Below are positions 52,356 to 60,584 of a stretch of DNA of 64,000 nt, one piece after another. The position numbers were made by a program, and so were the translations under genes. Within the stretch, counting starts at the first letter, position 1. Each line of letters begins with the position of its first letter. The notes beneath the pieces are model-generated. The model saw only the letters and a program-made list of their open reading frames with translations. It searched no databases and was not told the DNA's origin. Source of the DNA: Halioxenophilus sp964342265 (GTDB lineage Bacteria > Pseudomonadota > Gammaproteobacteria > Pseudomonadales > Cellvibrionaceae); assembly GCA_964342265.1 (NCBI GenBank), contig CAYFFE010000001.1:1-64000 (forward strand), read 5' to 3'.

Positions 52356-52391
52356 ACTCTGATTAATCCATCCATGAGTTAATACTCGAGT
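52356..52391. repeat. Degenerate copy of the GATTAA/TTAAT inverted repeat
   Basis: ATTAA (52362-52366) pairs with TTAAT (52379-52383), and ACTC (52356-52359) with GAGT (52388-52391) across an internal loop. The left arm GGAAACTCTGATTAATCCAT and the loop core ATGAG closely resemble the element at 29742-29787. Lies ten bases after the lipoprotein gene. Confidence 0.5.
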
Positions 52392-52422
52392 CTACAACTC
52401 TCGCCCTTTTGGCCATCGGGTG

Positions 52423-53298
52423 CTACATTTTTAACAATCGAGACTCTTCTGTAAAAGACTCGTACAAAAAAGCCATTAAGCGCCTTACCTTTTCAACTTT
52501 TCTCAAATCCGCATGGGTTAACAGCCATAAACTGTTGGTACCCACCTCGTCTACGCTCACCAATTTTCGCAAACCATCGGTGGATAAATCCTCGGGCAGA
52601 AACGCCAAACCCACGCCAGCTTGGGCGCATTGCGCGAGAGTGGAAATATCATCGCAGCGCAACGCAATATTTTGCCCGAGATTGTTTTCCAGCCATGTGT
52701 AGGCGCGCTGGTTTTTTAACGCACCGGCGGCCGCGATAATGGGTTGGCCCACGAGTTCGCGCCAATGTTTAGGTGCATCGTTTAAAACCTGCGATTGAGC
52801 GGCGTAAAGACCCCAACGCAAATCACAGACTTTGCGCCCCACGGCGTATTCGGGTGGGTTGTCGGTTATGCGCACAGCAATGTCGGCTTGGCGGCTGGAT
52901 AAATTCACCTCTTCATCGGATACCAACAACTCAATTTCCACATCGGGATGCTGCTCATTAAATCGCTGAAAATAACGCGGCAAAAAATAACTGGCAAAGC
53001 TGTTGGGCGCAGTGACGCGCACGGTTCCCGATAAGCGCTGATTGTGGCCGAGCAGTTCGCGGGCAATGTCGTCGGCGGTGGCGGCCATAATGCGCGCGCG
53101 TGCTCGCAAGGCTTCGCCGGCGTCGGTGAGTTCGTAGTGCCCATTATTGCGTTCGAACAAGCGGGTGTTGAGGGTGCTTTCGAACTCGCGCAGTTGGCGG
53201 AATACCGTTGAGTGGCTGAGCCCCAGCGACTTGGCTGCCTGTTTTAAGTCGCCAAAGTGAGCGACTTCTAAAAATACCTTAATGCTGTTCCAGTTCAT
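52423..53298 (-). CDS. LysR-type transcriptional regulator
   Basis: 291 residues from the ATG at 53298; the frame opens at 53364 without a good start. N-terminal winged helix-turn-helix (Phe-Leu-Glu-Val-Ala-His-Phe-Gly-Asp-Leu-Lys-Gln-Ala-Ala, then His-Ser-Thr-Val-Phe-Arg-Gln-Leu-Arg-Glu-Phe-Glu) and a C-terminal effector domain (Gly-Thr-Val-Arg-Val-Thr-Ala-Pro). Divergent from the VOC gene across 136 bases, so it probably controls the VOC-GST pair. The effector is unknown. Confidence 0.92.
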   Translation of the reverse strand: MNWNSIKVFLEVAHFGDLKQAAKSLGLSHSTVFRQLREFESTLNTRLFERNNGHYELTDAGEALRARARIMAATADDIARELLGHNQRLSGTVRVTAPNSFASYFLPRYFQRFNEQHPDVEIELLVSDEEVNLSSRQADIAVRITDNPPEYAVGRKVCDLRWGLYAAQSQVLNDAPKHWRELVGQPIIAAAGALKNQRAYTWLENNLGQNIALRCDDISTLAQCAQAGVGLAFLPEDLSTDGLRKLVSVDEVGTNSLWLLTHADLRKVEKVRRLMAFLYESFTEESRLLKM

Positions 53299-53434
53299 GG
53301 GGTAATGCCATTGTAACAATTCAAAATTGCAAGCACAGATGTCAAATACGCCTATCGCGTGCACTTATGCAAACGTTTATGCTAAATCCCCGATAAACAC
53401 CTGTAAACAAACTTTGCAACAAAAGGGGATTCGC

Positions 53435-53815
53435 ATGATTGGTTACACCACGGTAGGCACCGACCACCCGGAACGCGCGGCGCAGTTTTACGACACCGTG
53501 CTGGCGGTTATGGGCGCACAACGCAAATTCGAGCACGAGGATTTTATTATTTGGGGCGTCGAAGACCCGGCCGCGCCCATGTTTTCCATTCACCGGCCAC
53601 ACGATGGCAACGCGGCGAGCGTGGGCAACGGCACTATGATCGGATTAAGAGCGACCAACCCCGAGCAGGTGGCCGCAGTTCATGAAGCGGCGTTAAAAGC
53701 CGGCGGTAAAAATGAAGGCTCGCCGGGTATTCGCCAAGAGGAGCAAGGTTTTTACGCGGCTTACTTTCGCGATTTAGACGGCAATAAATTAAACGTTCAT
53801 TGTTTTGTGCAGTAG
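53435..53815 (+). CDS. VOC (glyoxalase-like) family protein
   Basis: 126 residues. Vicinal oxygen chelate fold: Gly-Thr-Asp-His-Pro-Glu-Arg-Ala-Ala-Gln-Phe-Tyr-Asp at the N-terminus and Tyr-Phe-Arg-Asp-Leu-Asp-Gly-Asn-Lys-Leu-Asn-Val near the end. ATG at 53435 with AAAAGGGG before it; an upstream opening at 53327 overlaps the regulator. Members include glyoxalases, dioxygenases and resistance proteins; the pairing with a GST suggests handling of reactive electrophiles. Confidence 0.87.
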   Translation: MIGYTTVGTDHPERAAQFYDTVLAVMGAQRKFEHEDFIIWGVEDPAAPMFSIHRPHDGNAASVGNGTMIGLRATNPEQVAAVHEAALKAGGKNEGSPGIRQEEQGFYAAYFRDLDGNKLNVHCFVQ

Positions 53816-53823
53816 GAGGCCGT

Positions 53824-54483
53824 ATGCCGCACTATCAATTAATTTCCCATACGCTTTGCCCGTACGTGCAACGAGTAGCCATTTTAATGCAAGAAAAACA
53901 CATTCATTTCGAGCGCACAGATATCGATTTATCCAACAAGCCGCCATGGTTTTTATCGTTATCGCCGTTTGCTAAAGTGCCGGTTTTAGTGGTCGATAAT
54001 CAGCAGTCGTTGGTGGAGTCGCAAGCCATTTGCGAATTTTTAGATGAGGTGAGTAACGGCTCTTTTTATCCGAGCAGCGCCATTGCGCGGGCTCGGCATC
54101 GAGCGTTAATTACCACGGGCGATGAGATTTTAGGGTTGCTCGCAAAAATAATTTATCAATGTAAAACTGCCGAGGAAATTCAAAAACCCGCCGAGGCCAT
54201 TAACGAAAAATTGCGCTATGTAATGTCTCAGCACTCGGCCGACCGGTATTTTTCGGGCAGTGAGTTTTATTTAATTGATGGCGTATATGCGACTATTATT
54301 CGATATTTTTCCGTCGTCAAAGAATTGTTTGGGTGCAATTTTTTTGCCGATTGGCCGCAACTGCAACACTGGTATCAAAGCTTGAGCCAACGGGCTTCTG
54401 TTATTAACGCCGTACCGGGCGACTACCAACACTTGCTACGCGAATTTATTATCGACAAAAGTCCAATGGATTTAGCCGCTTAG
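53824..54483 (+). CDS. Glutathione S-transferase family protein
   Basis: 219 residues. Thioredoxin-like N-terminal domain with Cys-Pro-Tyr-Val-Gln-Arg (Cys at about 10, as in omega/lambda-type thiol transferases) and Val-Pro-Val-Leu, Glu-Ser-Gln-Ala-Ile motifs for glutathione; helical C-terminal domain. ATG at 53824 with AGGAGG just upstream, eight bases after the VOC gene, so co-transcribed. Uses glutathione, consistent with gshA in the window. Confidence 0.88.
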   Translation: MPHYQLISHTLCPYVQRVAILMQEKHIHFERTDIDLSNKPPWFLSLSPFAKVPVLVVDNQQSLVESQAICEFLDEVSNGSFYPSSAIARARHRALITTGDEILGLLAKIIYQCKTAEEIQKPAEAINEKLRYVMSQHSADRYFSGSEFYLIDGVYATIIRYFSVVKELFGCNFFADWPQLQHWYQSLSQRASVINAVPGDYQHLLREFIIDKSPMDLAA

Positions 54484-54495
54484 TTCTATAATTAG

Positions 54496-54522
54496 GTCTA
54501 TTATTTACGGTAAATAATAGAC
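54496..54522 (+). terminator. AT-rich hairpin after the GST gene
   Basis: GTCTATTATTTA (54496-54507) and TAAATAATAGAC (54511-54522) form a perfect 12-bp stem with a CGG loop, 12 bases after the stop, followed by GCTATTTTG. Probable terminator. Confidence 0.7.
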
Positions 54523-54539
54523 GCTATTTTGTTGCCGCA

Positions 54540-54571
54540 GTGTGATTAACTCCAAGCAGAGTTAATCACAC
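54540..54571. repeat. GATTAA/TTAATC hairpin between convergent genes
   Basis: GTGTGATTAACTC (54540-54552) and its complement GAGTTAATCACAC (54559-54571) form a 13-bp stem with a CAAGCA loop. Lies 13 bases beyond the SDR stop and shares the GATTAA core with the elements at 29742-29787 and 52356-52391. May act as a terminator for the minus-strand gene. Confidence 0.65.
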
Positions 54572-54583
54572 AAGCAATGGGGA

Positions 54584-55348
54584 TTAAACGCGATTAATCG
54601 AAACACCGCCATCCACTAACAGCGCCGAGCCGGTGGTAAAACTGGACGCATCGCTGGCTAGATAAAGCGCCGATTGTGCAATCTCATTCGGCGTGGCAAT
54701 GCGCTTTAGCGCGTGTAAATTGGCTACAAACTGTTGGGCCTCGGGTGTGTCGGTAAACTCCGCCGCGGCTGCGGTATCGGTGCCACCGGGCAACAGGGCA
54801 TTCACGCGAATATTCTGCGGCCCGTATTCGCTGGCGAGCACTTGAGTTAAACCAATCATCCCCGCTTTACTCGCCGCGTAAGCGCCCATACCTGGCATGC
54901 CCGCAGTGTGGCCAACAAAGCTGGAGGTAAAAATAAGCGAGCCGCCACCATTTTCAATCATTGCTGGTAATTGGAATTTGGCTGCTAAAAAAGCACTGGT
55001 TAAATTGCTTTGTAAAACCTGATTCCAACTCTCTAACGACATCTCCGGTATCGGCCCCATATTCCCTAAAATACCCGCGTTATTGAATGCTACATCCAAC
55101 CGGCCAAACTGTTGCAGTGTTTGCTTAACTAAATGCTGATGAAAACTGGCCTCGCCCACATCGCCAACCACCGCCAAAGCGCGGCCACCGCTTTTATTAA
55201 TGGAATCGACCAGGGTCGCCAACTCAAATTCACGCCGGGCTGCCACAACCACCGCCGCACCTTCCTCGGCAAATAACCGAGCGGACGCTTCGCCAATACC
55301 GGAGCTGGCCCCGGTGATAATAGCCACTTTATTGTCTAGAGCTTTCAT
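54584..55348 (-). CDS. Short-chain dehydrogenase/reductase
   Basis: 254 residues, classical SDR length. Cofactor motif Thr-Gly-Ala-Ser-Ser-Gly-Ile-Gly, Asn-Asn-Ala-Gly, catalytic Ser in Phe-Thr-Ser-Ser-Phe-Val, and Tyr-Ala-Ala-Ser-Lys. Arg after the Gly-rich loop region (Ala-Ala-Arg-Arg) suggests NADPH preference. ATG at 55348 with GAGG upstream; a longer frame to 55399 is not needed. The substrate is unknown. Confidence 0.93.
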   Translation of the reverse strand: MKALDNKVAIITGASSGIGEASARLFAEEGAAVVVAARREFELATLVDSINKSGGRALAVVGDVGEASFHQHLVKQTLQQFGRLDVAFNNAGILGNMGPIPEMSLESWNQVLQSNLTSAFLAAKFQLPAMIENGGGSLIFTSSFVGHTAGMPGMGAYAASKAGMIGLTQVLASEYGPQNIRVNALLPGGTDTAAAAEFTDTPEAQQFVANLHALKRIATPNEIAQSALYLASDASSFTTGSALLVDGGVSINRV

Positions 55349-55526
55349 TGAAATTGCCTCGCCTAATAATTGTTGAGCGGATTGTTCCGCACCAAGCAAT
55401 CATAGAATTAAGCAAATAAGGCAACGACCCGAATCTTGCTGTTTATCGGGTAATATGGGCAAAATGTTTTAAAGCAGGGTTTTAATGGCTCTTAGTGGTG
55501 GTAATGTTGATGATGGGCGATATTGC

Positions 55527-56558
55527 TTATCGGCCAGACGGATCATTCAAGCTTTCCAGCCACTGTTCGTTTTTCTCGCGAATTTCTTCTTCTGTTAATT
55601 CTTTGGGAGCGTCGATTTTGTCGGATTTTGGTTGGCTCGGTTCGGTTTTTTCTTCGTCGAACCCGGTAATTTCCTCGGTCTCAATTTGATTTTTTTCGAC
55701 TTCTTGTATTTCCTCCACCAGCGCCATGTAGGCTTGTTCCAGCTGGGCGCATTCGGCTTGGCTGCGTTGTAGCTCTTCAGAAACGCCCTCGGCCTCTTCG
55801 AGTTGTTTTAACAGTTCAAGATATTGCTGTTCGAGAAATTCACGCTCGCGCTCGGCGCGCTCCAGCGCGGCTTGTAGCGATTCTCCGTCGTCGTCGGCGT
55901 TGGGAATTTGCAATCGTTGCAAGGCACGCTGGGCTTCTTCGGCGGCAGTCTGAGTGGCGATTAATTTAGACTGCAGTTTTTTAATGAGGTGGTCGCTTTT
56001 TTTGGTTTTGTCGATGTACTCTGCCATGCGTTCGGTGAGTAATCGATGTTCGTCGCGATAGCGTTTGAGTCGCTGGTTGTGGCGAGTAATTTGTTCAACT
56101 TTTTCGTGCAAACTGGCGTTTTCGTTGCGCAGAGAATTGACCTTATGGCGCAGTGAATTAACGGTAAACGATTGGTCGTTATCCGCTTGGTTGAGGGTGT
56201 TTTCGTCGGCCACTAGACTGGCTTGCCGGTTAATGATTTTTAAGCTGTCGTGCAGTTGCGATTCTAAATAGCCCACTTCCTCCTGCAATTCGCTTATGCG
56301 GGTGTCGTCGTCATCGAATTCATCGAGAAATTGGTTGATTTTATCCACTGATTGCTGTTGGTTTTTGTTATTTTGGATCAGTTCTGAAAAGGGATTTTCT
56401 TCCTCGTTAGCTGTATTGTTGTTGCTTTTTTTATACTTCTTTTTTAAATGCTGAATGCGCGTGCGGTATTTAGAGAGAATTATTACAAAAAACAGCCACG
56501 ACAACAGTAGCAATAATCCTAAATTAACGATAACGGCTACGGCAATATTCAGTGGCAT
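55527..56558 (-). CDS. Membrane-anchored coiled-coil protein
   Basis: 343 residues. One N-terminal membrane helix (about 5-28), a basic stretch (Lys-Lys-Lys-Tyr-Lys-Lys), then coiled coil from about 85 to 290 broken by an acidic loop; acidic tail. No enzymatic motif. It follows the response-regulator gene by eight bases on the same strand, so it is probably part of the same operon and may link the signalling proteins to the membrane. Family not recognised. Confidence 0.75.
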   Translation of the reverse strand: MPLNIAVAVIVNLGLLLLLSWLFFVIILSKYRTRIQHLKKKYKKSNNNTANEEENPFSELIQNNKNQQQSVDKINQFLDEFDDDDTRISELQEEVGYLESQLHDSLKIINRQASLVADENTLNQADNDQSFTVNSLRHKVNSLRNENASLHEKVEQITRHNQRLKRYRDEHRLLTERMAEYIDKTKKSDHLIKKLQSKLIATQTAAEEAQRALQRLQIPNADDDGESLQAALERAEREREFLEQQYLELLKQLEEAEGVSEELQRSQAECAQLEQAYMALVEEIQEVEKNQIETEEITGFDEEKTEPSQPKSDKIDAPKELTEEEIREKNEQWLESLNDPSGR

Positions 56559-56566
56559 AAGGTTTT

Positions 56567-57457
56567 TTAGGAGGTAACCACGATCATATGGCCCTGGCCG
56601 TAGCCGAGTACGGCAATTTCCAGGTCGATGCGATCGGTGGCAGTGGTCAGTATACTTTTTAATTTGGCAAACGGTTTTTTAACCAAATTGGCTTGCCCCA
56701 ATTTTAACTTGGCGGATTGTTGGGTGTTGGTATCTAAAAAGGTTTCGCCAATGGTTTGCAGAATGGTATCGCAGGCGGTTTTGTATTCGGGTTCAATGCT
56801 ATTGGCTTGGCAGTTGGCGCGCACGTCGGTCTCCTGCGCGTTTAACACGGCGCCGGCGATGATGTTGACGGCATTTTTATCCAGCAGGCAAAGTCCGCGT
56901 ACTTTGTCGTTGATGGGCGAACAAAAAAACGCGAGCACATAGGGGGTTTTTAATTCGTCGGCGGAGAGCGGGTCGGTGGGTTCCAAAAACACTTCGCGCA
57001 GGGTTTTTTTATTAATGGCTCGTGCCAAATCATCGCTGTTGGCCATGGCGATGACTTCCGGCGGCGCGTTTTTATAGGCCGTGATTTGTTGTTCTTCTTC
57101 GAGTACCGGCAGCACCGTGTTAACCAGCGTGGCCATTTCAAACGGTTTATTAACAATAAAACGAGCACCGGCTTGCTTGGCTTCATCGAGGCGGGTTTTT
57201 GAGGTCTCGGTGGTAACAAATCCCACTTTTATGCCGAGCATTTCGCGGTTGAGGGAGTGCAGTAATTCGATGCCGGTCATGCCCGGCATATGCCAATCAG
57301 TGATGATTAAATCCGGCTCCCAGTGACGGGCAACATCCAGTGCTTCAATGCCATCGCTGGCCATTTTTATGTCCAGGTTGCTGTAGCCGGCTTTTTCTAG
57401 GCCTCGGCGCACGATGTTTTGAATGGCACGGCTGTCGTCAACGATGAGTATTCGCAC
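56567..57457 (-). CDS. Response regulator with C-terminal CheX-like domain
   Basis: 296 residues, GTG start at 57457 with GAGGTG upstream. Receiver domain (1-120): acidic Asp-Asp near 7-8, phospho-acceptor Asp54 in Ile-Ile-Thr-Asp-Trp-His-Met-Pro, Thr in Val-Thr-Thr-Glu, and Lys in Asn-Lys-Pro-Phe. The second half (about 145-296) resembles a CheC/CheX-type domain (Ile-Gly-Glu-Thr-Phe-Leu-Asp-Thr), but weakly. No DNA-binding domain, so output is by protein contact or phosphatase action. Next to a CheX gene. Confidence 0.85.
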   Translation of the reverse strand: MRILIVDDSRAIQNIVRRGLEKAGYSNLDIKMASDGIEALDVARHWEPDLIITDWHMPGMTGIELLHSLNREMLGIKVGFVTTETSKTRLDEAKQAGARFIVNKPFEMATLVNTVLPVLEEEQQITAYKNAPPEVIAMANSDDLARAINKKTLREVFLEPTDPLSADELKTPYVLAFFCSPINDKVRGLCLLDKNAVNIIAGAVLNAQETDVRANCQANSIEPEYKTACDTILQTIGETFLDTNTQQSAKLKLGQANLVKKPFAKLKSILTTATDRIDLEIAVLGYGQGHMIVVTS

Positions 57458-57468
57458 TGGCGGGCACC

Positions 57469-57933
57469 TCAGTGGCGAGCATGGCTAATCAATGCGGTGT
57501 AAAATGGGCGGTTGGTCGACAGGGCCAAGACTTCGGTTTCGATGGAGTAGTGGGCCAGTAAATCGACTAACGCGGGCTTGTTGATTAGTTGTGGCGACTC
57601 CATGCTGTCTTCCAGGGCGAATTCGGTTTTTACCGAGCCGGCAATAATGTTGGAAATTTCCCCAACGGCATCGATGATGTCGGCGTCTTCGACGGCGGGT
57701 TCGGGTTTACCGAACATATTGCTGGTCAGTTGCAGGGCTAATCCCGGGTCGATACCCAGTAAAATAGTGTTGTGCGAGGGCATCATGGCCGTGGCCACAA
57801 ACCAGGATAAATTGTCCATTAAGCTTTCGTCGATGCAGCCATCAGTGGCATAGGCCAGTGGCGTGTGCACGTAGCAGTCCCATGTTTTTTGAATGAGTGA
57901 AAACAAGCGCCCACTCGCTAAGGACTCAGTCAC
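57469..57933 (-). CDS. CheX-like chemotaxis phosphatase
   Basis: 154 residues from the GTG at 57933, preceded by AGAGGTGG; the longer frame to 58008 lacks such a site. Contains the CheC/CheX signature Asp-Ala-Val-Gly-Glu-Ile-Ser-Asn-Ile-Ile-Ala-Gly, where Glu and Asn dephosphorylate CheY-like receivers. Likely works with the receiver protein encoded next, 11 bases downstream. No chemotaxis kinase or receptor gene is nearby. Confidence 0.85.
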   Translation of the reverse strand: MTESLASGRLFSLIQKTWDCYVHTPLAYATDGCIDESLMDNLSWFVATAMMPSHNTILLGIDPGLALQLTSNMFGKPEPAVEDADIIDAVGEISNIIAGSVKTEFALEDSMESPQLINKPALVDLLAHYSIETEVLALSTNRPFYTALISHARH

Positions 57934-58104
57934 TGACAAACCACCTCTGTAATTTCCTTGCGATTGCCTTAAAGCAAAACCCAATCTCTCACAAAATATA
58001 TAGTTCACCGCGATGGTGAGAGCAAATATGTGCCACTGTTTTAATGACGATGGCCCAATAATTGTTTTATTGTTTATTACTTAAAGGAATTGGAAGAAGT
58101 CACC

Positions 58105-58707
58105 ATGGAGCAGTGGGCAATAGCGTGGCGGCCGGGTATTGGCGACCCTACCATCGGCGGTTGGATTACGGTGGTTTTGTATTTTGTTGCGGCCTGGGGG
58201 GCGTGGCGAGTCTTGCGCCACTCGTCGGAACTGTTCACGCATCGACTTGGCCGCCAGCGGGCGCTGTGGTTAGTTTTGTGGTTGGCGCTGATTTTTTTGG
58301 GTGTGAATAAACAGTTGGATCTGCAATCGCTGATGACCGATATTGGCAGGGTGTTAGCCAAGCAGCAGGGTTGGTATCAAGATCGTAAGCAAGTACAAGC
58401 TGCATTTATCGTTGCCGTGCTTATGGTTGCTTTAATGGTAACGGCGCTGCTGGTTTGGCTGTATCGCCGTACGCTGCTCTGCAATGGCTTGGCTATTGTT
58501 GGCTTTGTGGTGTTAATGGCTTTTATTATGGTGCGTGCCACGTCTTTTCATGGCTCCGATGTGTTGATTCATTCGAGGCTTATGGGGTTAAAAATAAATT
58601 GGTTGCTGGAATGTGGCGGTTTGTTGTTGATTGTCGCCAATGAATGGCTATTGCTGCGAAACGGGGATCAACGAGAGCTACAAGAACGTTTACAGACACC
58701 AAAATAG
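58105..58707 (+). CDS. Unrecognised integral membrane protein
   Basis: 200 residues from the ATG at 58105 (a TTG at 58090 adds five). Five hydrophobic helices (about 18-36, 55-72, 100-122, 129-147, 165-184) and a charged cytoplasmic end. Motifs such as Leu-Gly-Val-Asn-Lys-Gln-Leu-Asp-Leu-Gln between helices 2 and 3 suggest a conserved family, but I cannot name it. It stands alone, divergent from the cheX-like gene and convergent with the methyltransferase gene. Confidence 0.75.
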   Translation: MEQWAIAWRPGIGDPTIGGWITVVLYFVAAWGAWRVLRHSSELFTHRLGRQRALWLVLWLALIFLGVNKQLDLQSLMTDIGRVLAKQQGWYQDRKQVQAAFIVAVLMVALMVTALLVWLYRRTLLCNGLAIVGFVVLMAFIMVRATSFHGSDVLIHSRLMGLKINWLLECGGLLLIVANEWLLLRNGDQRELQERLQTPK

Positions 58708-58782
58708 TCAGTCACCTATCTAGCCACCGAAAAATTCCAGCGGCTGAGAAGGCGCGGTGGGTAGCGAAGTAAGCGCCTGTGC

Positions 58783-59253
58783 TTAAACCCAGCGTCGTAC
58801 CCGTTGGCAATAGTCGTTGTATTCCTCGCCAAAAAGCTCTCGCAGTGCCTGCTCTTCAGGAACAATTTGCAGCCAAGTCGTTAACACAATAAACAGCACC
58901 ACACCCACAACCGCCACCGGCGCGGTGAGATACACCACCAATGCCATCAATTGCAGGCAGAGCCCCAAATACATGGGGTTGCGAGTAAAACGGTACACGC
59001 CCGAGGTCACCAAGTTGCGGGTCGAATGCGGGCGCAGGGGGTTGATGGTGGTTTTGGCGCGGCGAAAAGCCAGCACGGCGCTCAATTCGATCACCAAACC
59101 CGCGAGCACCCACAACCCCACCAGCAGCCATTTGGTGGTGGCCGGTACCGCGTAGCTGGCGCTTATGTTCGCGACATACACCATGGGTCCGGCCATGGCC
59201 AGGGCAATTATTGGCGGCGGAATGCGCGCGGCTAAACCGTTAGCACTCGGCAC
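58783..59253 (-). CDS. Isoprenylcysteine methyltransferase-like membrane protein
   Basis: 156 residues with four hydrophobic helices. The C-terminal ICMT/PEMT signature is clear: Ser-Gly-Val-Tyr-Arg-Phe-Thr-Arg-Asn-Pro-Met-Tyr-Leu-Gly, then Glu-Glu-Gln-Ala-Leu-Arg-Glu-Leu-Phe-Gly-Glu-Glu-Tyr. Probably an S-adenosylmethionine-dependent methyltransferase of lipids or small molecules. Start uncertain: GTG at 59253 gives a 14-base overlap with the rhodanese gene; an internal ATG at 59193 is an alternative. Confidence 0.85.
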   Translation of the reverse strand: MPSANGLAARIPPPIIALAMAGPMVYVANISASYAVPATTKWLLVGLWVLAGLVIELSAVLAFRRAKTTINPLRPHSTRNLVTSGVYRFTRNPMYLGLCLQLMALVVYLTAPVAVVGVVLFIVLTTWLQIVPEEQALRELFGEEYNDYCQRVRRWV

Positions 59254-59638
59254 AGTTGTCTTTTTTGTCTGATTGGGCGGTTTTCTGCTCGGCCAATTGA
59301 CTGGCCGCCACTTTGGCGTCGTTAAAGCCACCTACGTTCACCGCGTTGGTGTAACCCAATTCTTCCATAACTTTTAACGCAATACCGGAGCGACGCCCGG
59401 AGCGGCAATACAAATACACCGGCGCGTCTTTATCGGGCACGGCCTGCAAAATGGCTTCTTTAATTTGGGTGTGGGGAATGTTCAATGCGGCGTCGATGTG
59501 GCCGGACTGGTATTCGCCTTCGGAGCGCACGTCGAGCCAGATGGCCTGTTGTGAGAGGTCGTCTGCCACGGCCGCACCGGGCATGGCAACGCCCAGTAGC
59601 AGCGCTAATTTGTAAATTACGCGTTTGAATGGAGTCAT
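59240..59638 (-). CDS. Exported rhodanese-like protein
   Basis: 132 residues with a Sec signal (about 1-26, ending Ala-Val-Ala). Single rhodanese domain: Trp-Leu-Asp-Val-Arg-Ser-Glu-Gly-Glu-Tyr, then His-Ile-Asp-Gly-type sequence, active-site loop Tyr-Cys-Arg-Ser-Gly-Arg-Arg-Ser-Gly. The loop resembles PspE. Two extra Cys end the protein. ATG at 59638 with GAGG upstream. Sulfur transfer in the periplasm is the likely role. Confidence 0.9.
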   Translation of the reverse strand: MTPFKRVIYKLALLLGVAMPGAAVADDLSQQAIWLDVRSEGEYQSGHIDAALNIPHTQIKEAILQAVPDKDAPVYLYCRSGRRSGIALKVMEELGYTNAVNVGGFNDAKVAASQLAEQKTAQSDKKDNCAEC

Positions 59639-59834
59639 GGCATTTGCCTCAGCTTTGCTATTTGCTAAAAACATCAATTAACACAAAAAATGAATGCTCA
59701 TCATAAAACAGTGTATCGGCAATCGCCGATACTTGTATCAAATTCGTGACCTTTGCTCAGGCTAAATCGGCGCCAACACTGCAATTGCCCGAGCGCTCGC
59801 GTACAATAGCGACCACATATTTGCGAGGTTTGTC

Positions 59835-60584
59835 ATGAGCGACGAAAACACCACTCATTTTGGTTATCAGCGAGTTAACAAAAACGAGAAAGCCGGGCGT
59901 GTGGCCGATGTTTTCCATTCGGTGGCGGCCAAATACGATTTGATGAACGATTTGATGTCCGGTGGTGTGCACCGCTTGTGGAAGCGTTTCACCATTGAGA
60001 TGTCGGCGGTGCGCAAAGGCCAAAAGGTGTTGGATATAGCCGGCGGCACCGGCGATTTAAGCTTTGCGTTTGCCAAACTGGTGGGCGATCAGGGTTCGGT
60101 GGTGTTGGCCGATATCAACGATTCCATGCTGCGCGTCGGTCGCGATCGCCTCACTGATCGCGGTTTGGCCGGTAATATCGAATACTGCCAGGCCGATGCC
60201 CAGTATTTGCCGTTTCCCGATAACAACTTCGACTGCATCTCCATCGCCTTTGGCCTGCGCAACGTCACCGATAAAGATCTGGCCTTGCGCTCCATGTTGC
60301 GAGTGTTAAAGCCCGGCGGCCGCTTGTTGGTACTGGAATTTTCTAAGCCCAAAAATCCACTCATGCAAAAGCTCTACGATCACTACTCGTTTAGCGTGTT
60401 GCCGCTGATGGGTAAAGTCATCGCCAACGACAGCGACAGCTATCAGTACCTGGCCGAGAGCATTCGCATGCACCCGGATCAAGAAACGCTGCTGGCCATG
60501 ATGCAAGACGCCGGTTTCGAGCGCTGCCAGTACCACAACATGACCAATGGCGTGGTGGCGCTGCACGTGGGATTAAAACCTTGA
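59835..60584 (+). CDS. ubiE: Ubiquinone/menaquinone C-methyltransferase
   Basis: 249 residues. Family signatures: Val-Phe-His-Ser-Val-Ala-Ala-Lys-Tyr-Asp-Leu-Met-Asn-Asp, Asp-Ile-Ala-Gly-Gly-Thr-Gly-Asp (S-adenosylmethionine site), and Ile-Ala-Phe-Gly-Leu-Arg-Asn-Val-Thr. Methylates the quinone ring. First of ubiE-ubiJ-ubiB, the standard order; its TGA overlaps the next start. Weak -10 TACAAT lies upstream. Confidence 0.96.
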   Translation: MSDENTTHFGYQRVNKNEKAGRVADVFHSVAAKYDLMNDLMSGGVHRLWKRFTIEMSAVRKGQKVLDIAGGTGDLSFAFAKLVGDQGSVVLADINDSMLRVGRDRLTDRGLAGNIEYCQADAQYLPFPDNNFDCISIAFGLRNVTDKDLALRSMLRVLKPGGRLLVLEFSKPKNPLMQKLYDHYSFSVLPLMGKVIANDSDSYQYLAESIRMHPDQETLLAMMQDAGFERCQYHNMTNGVVALHVGLKP

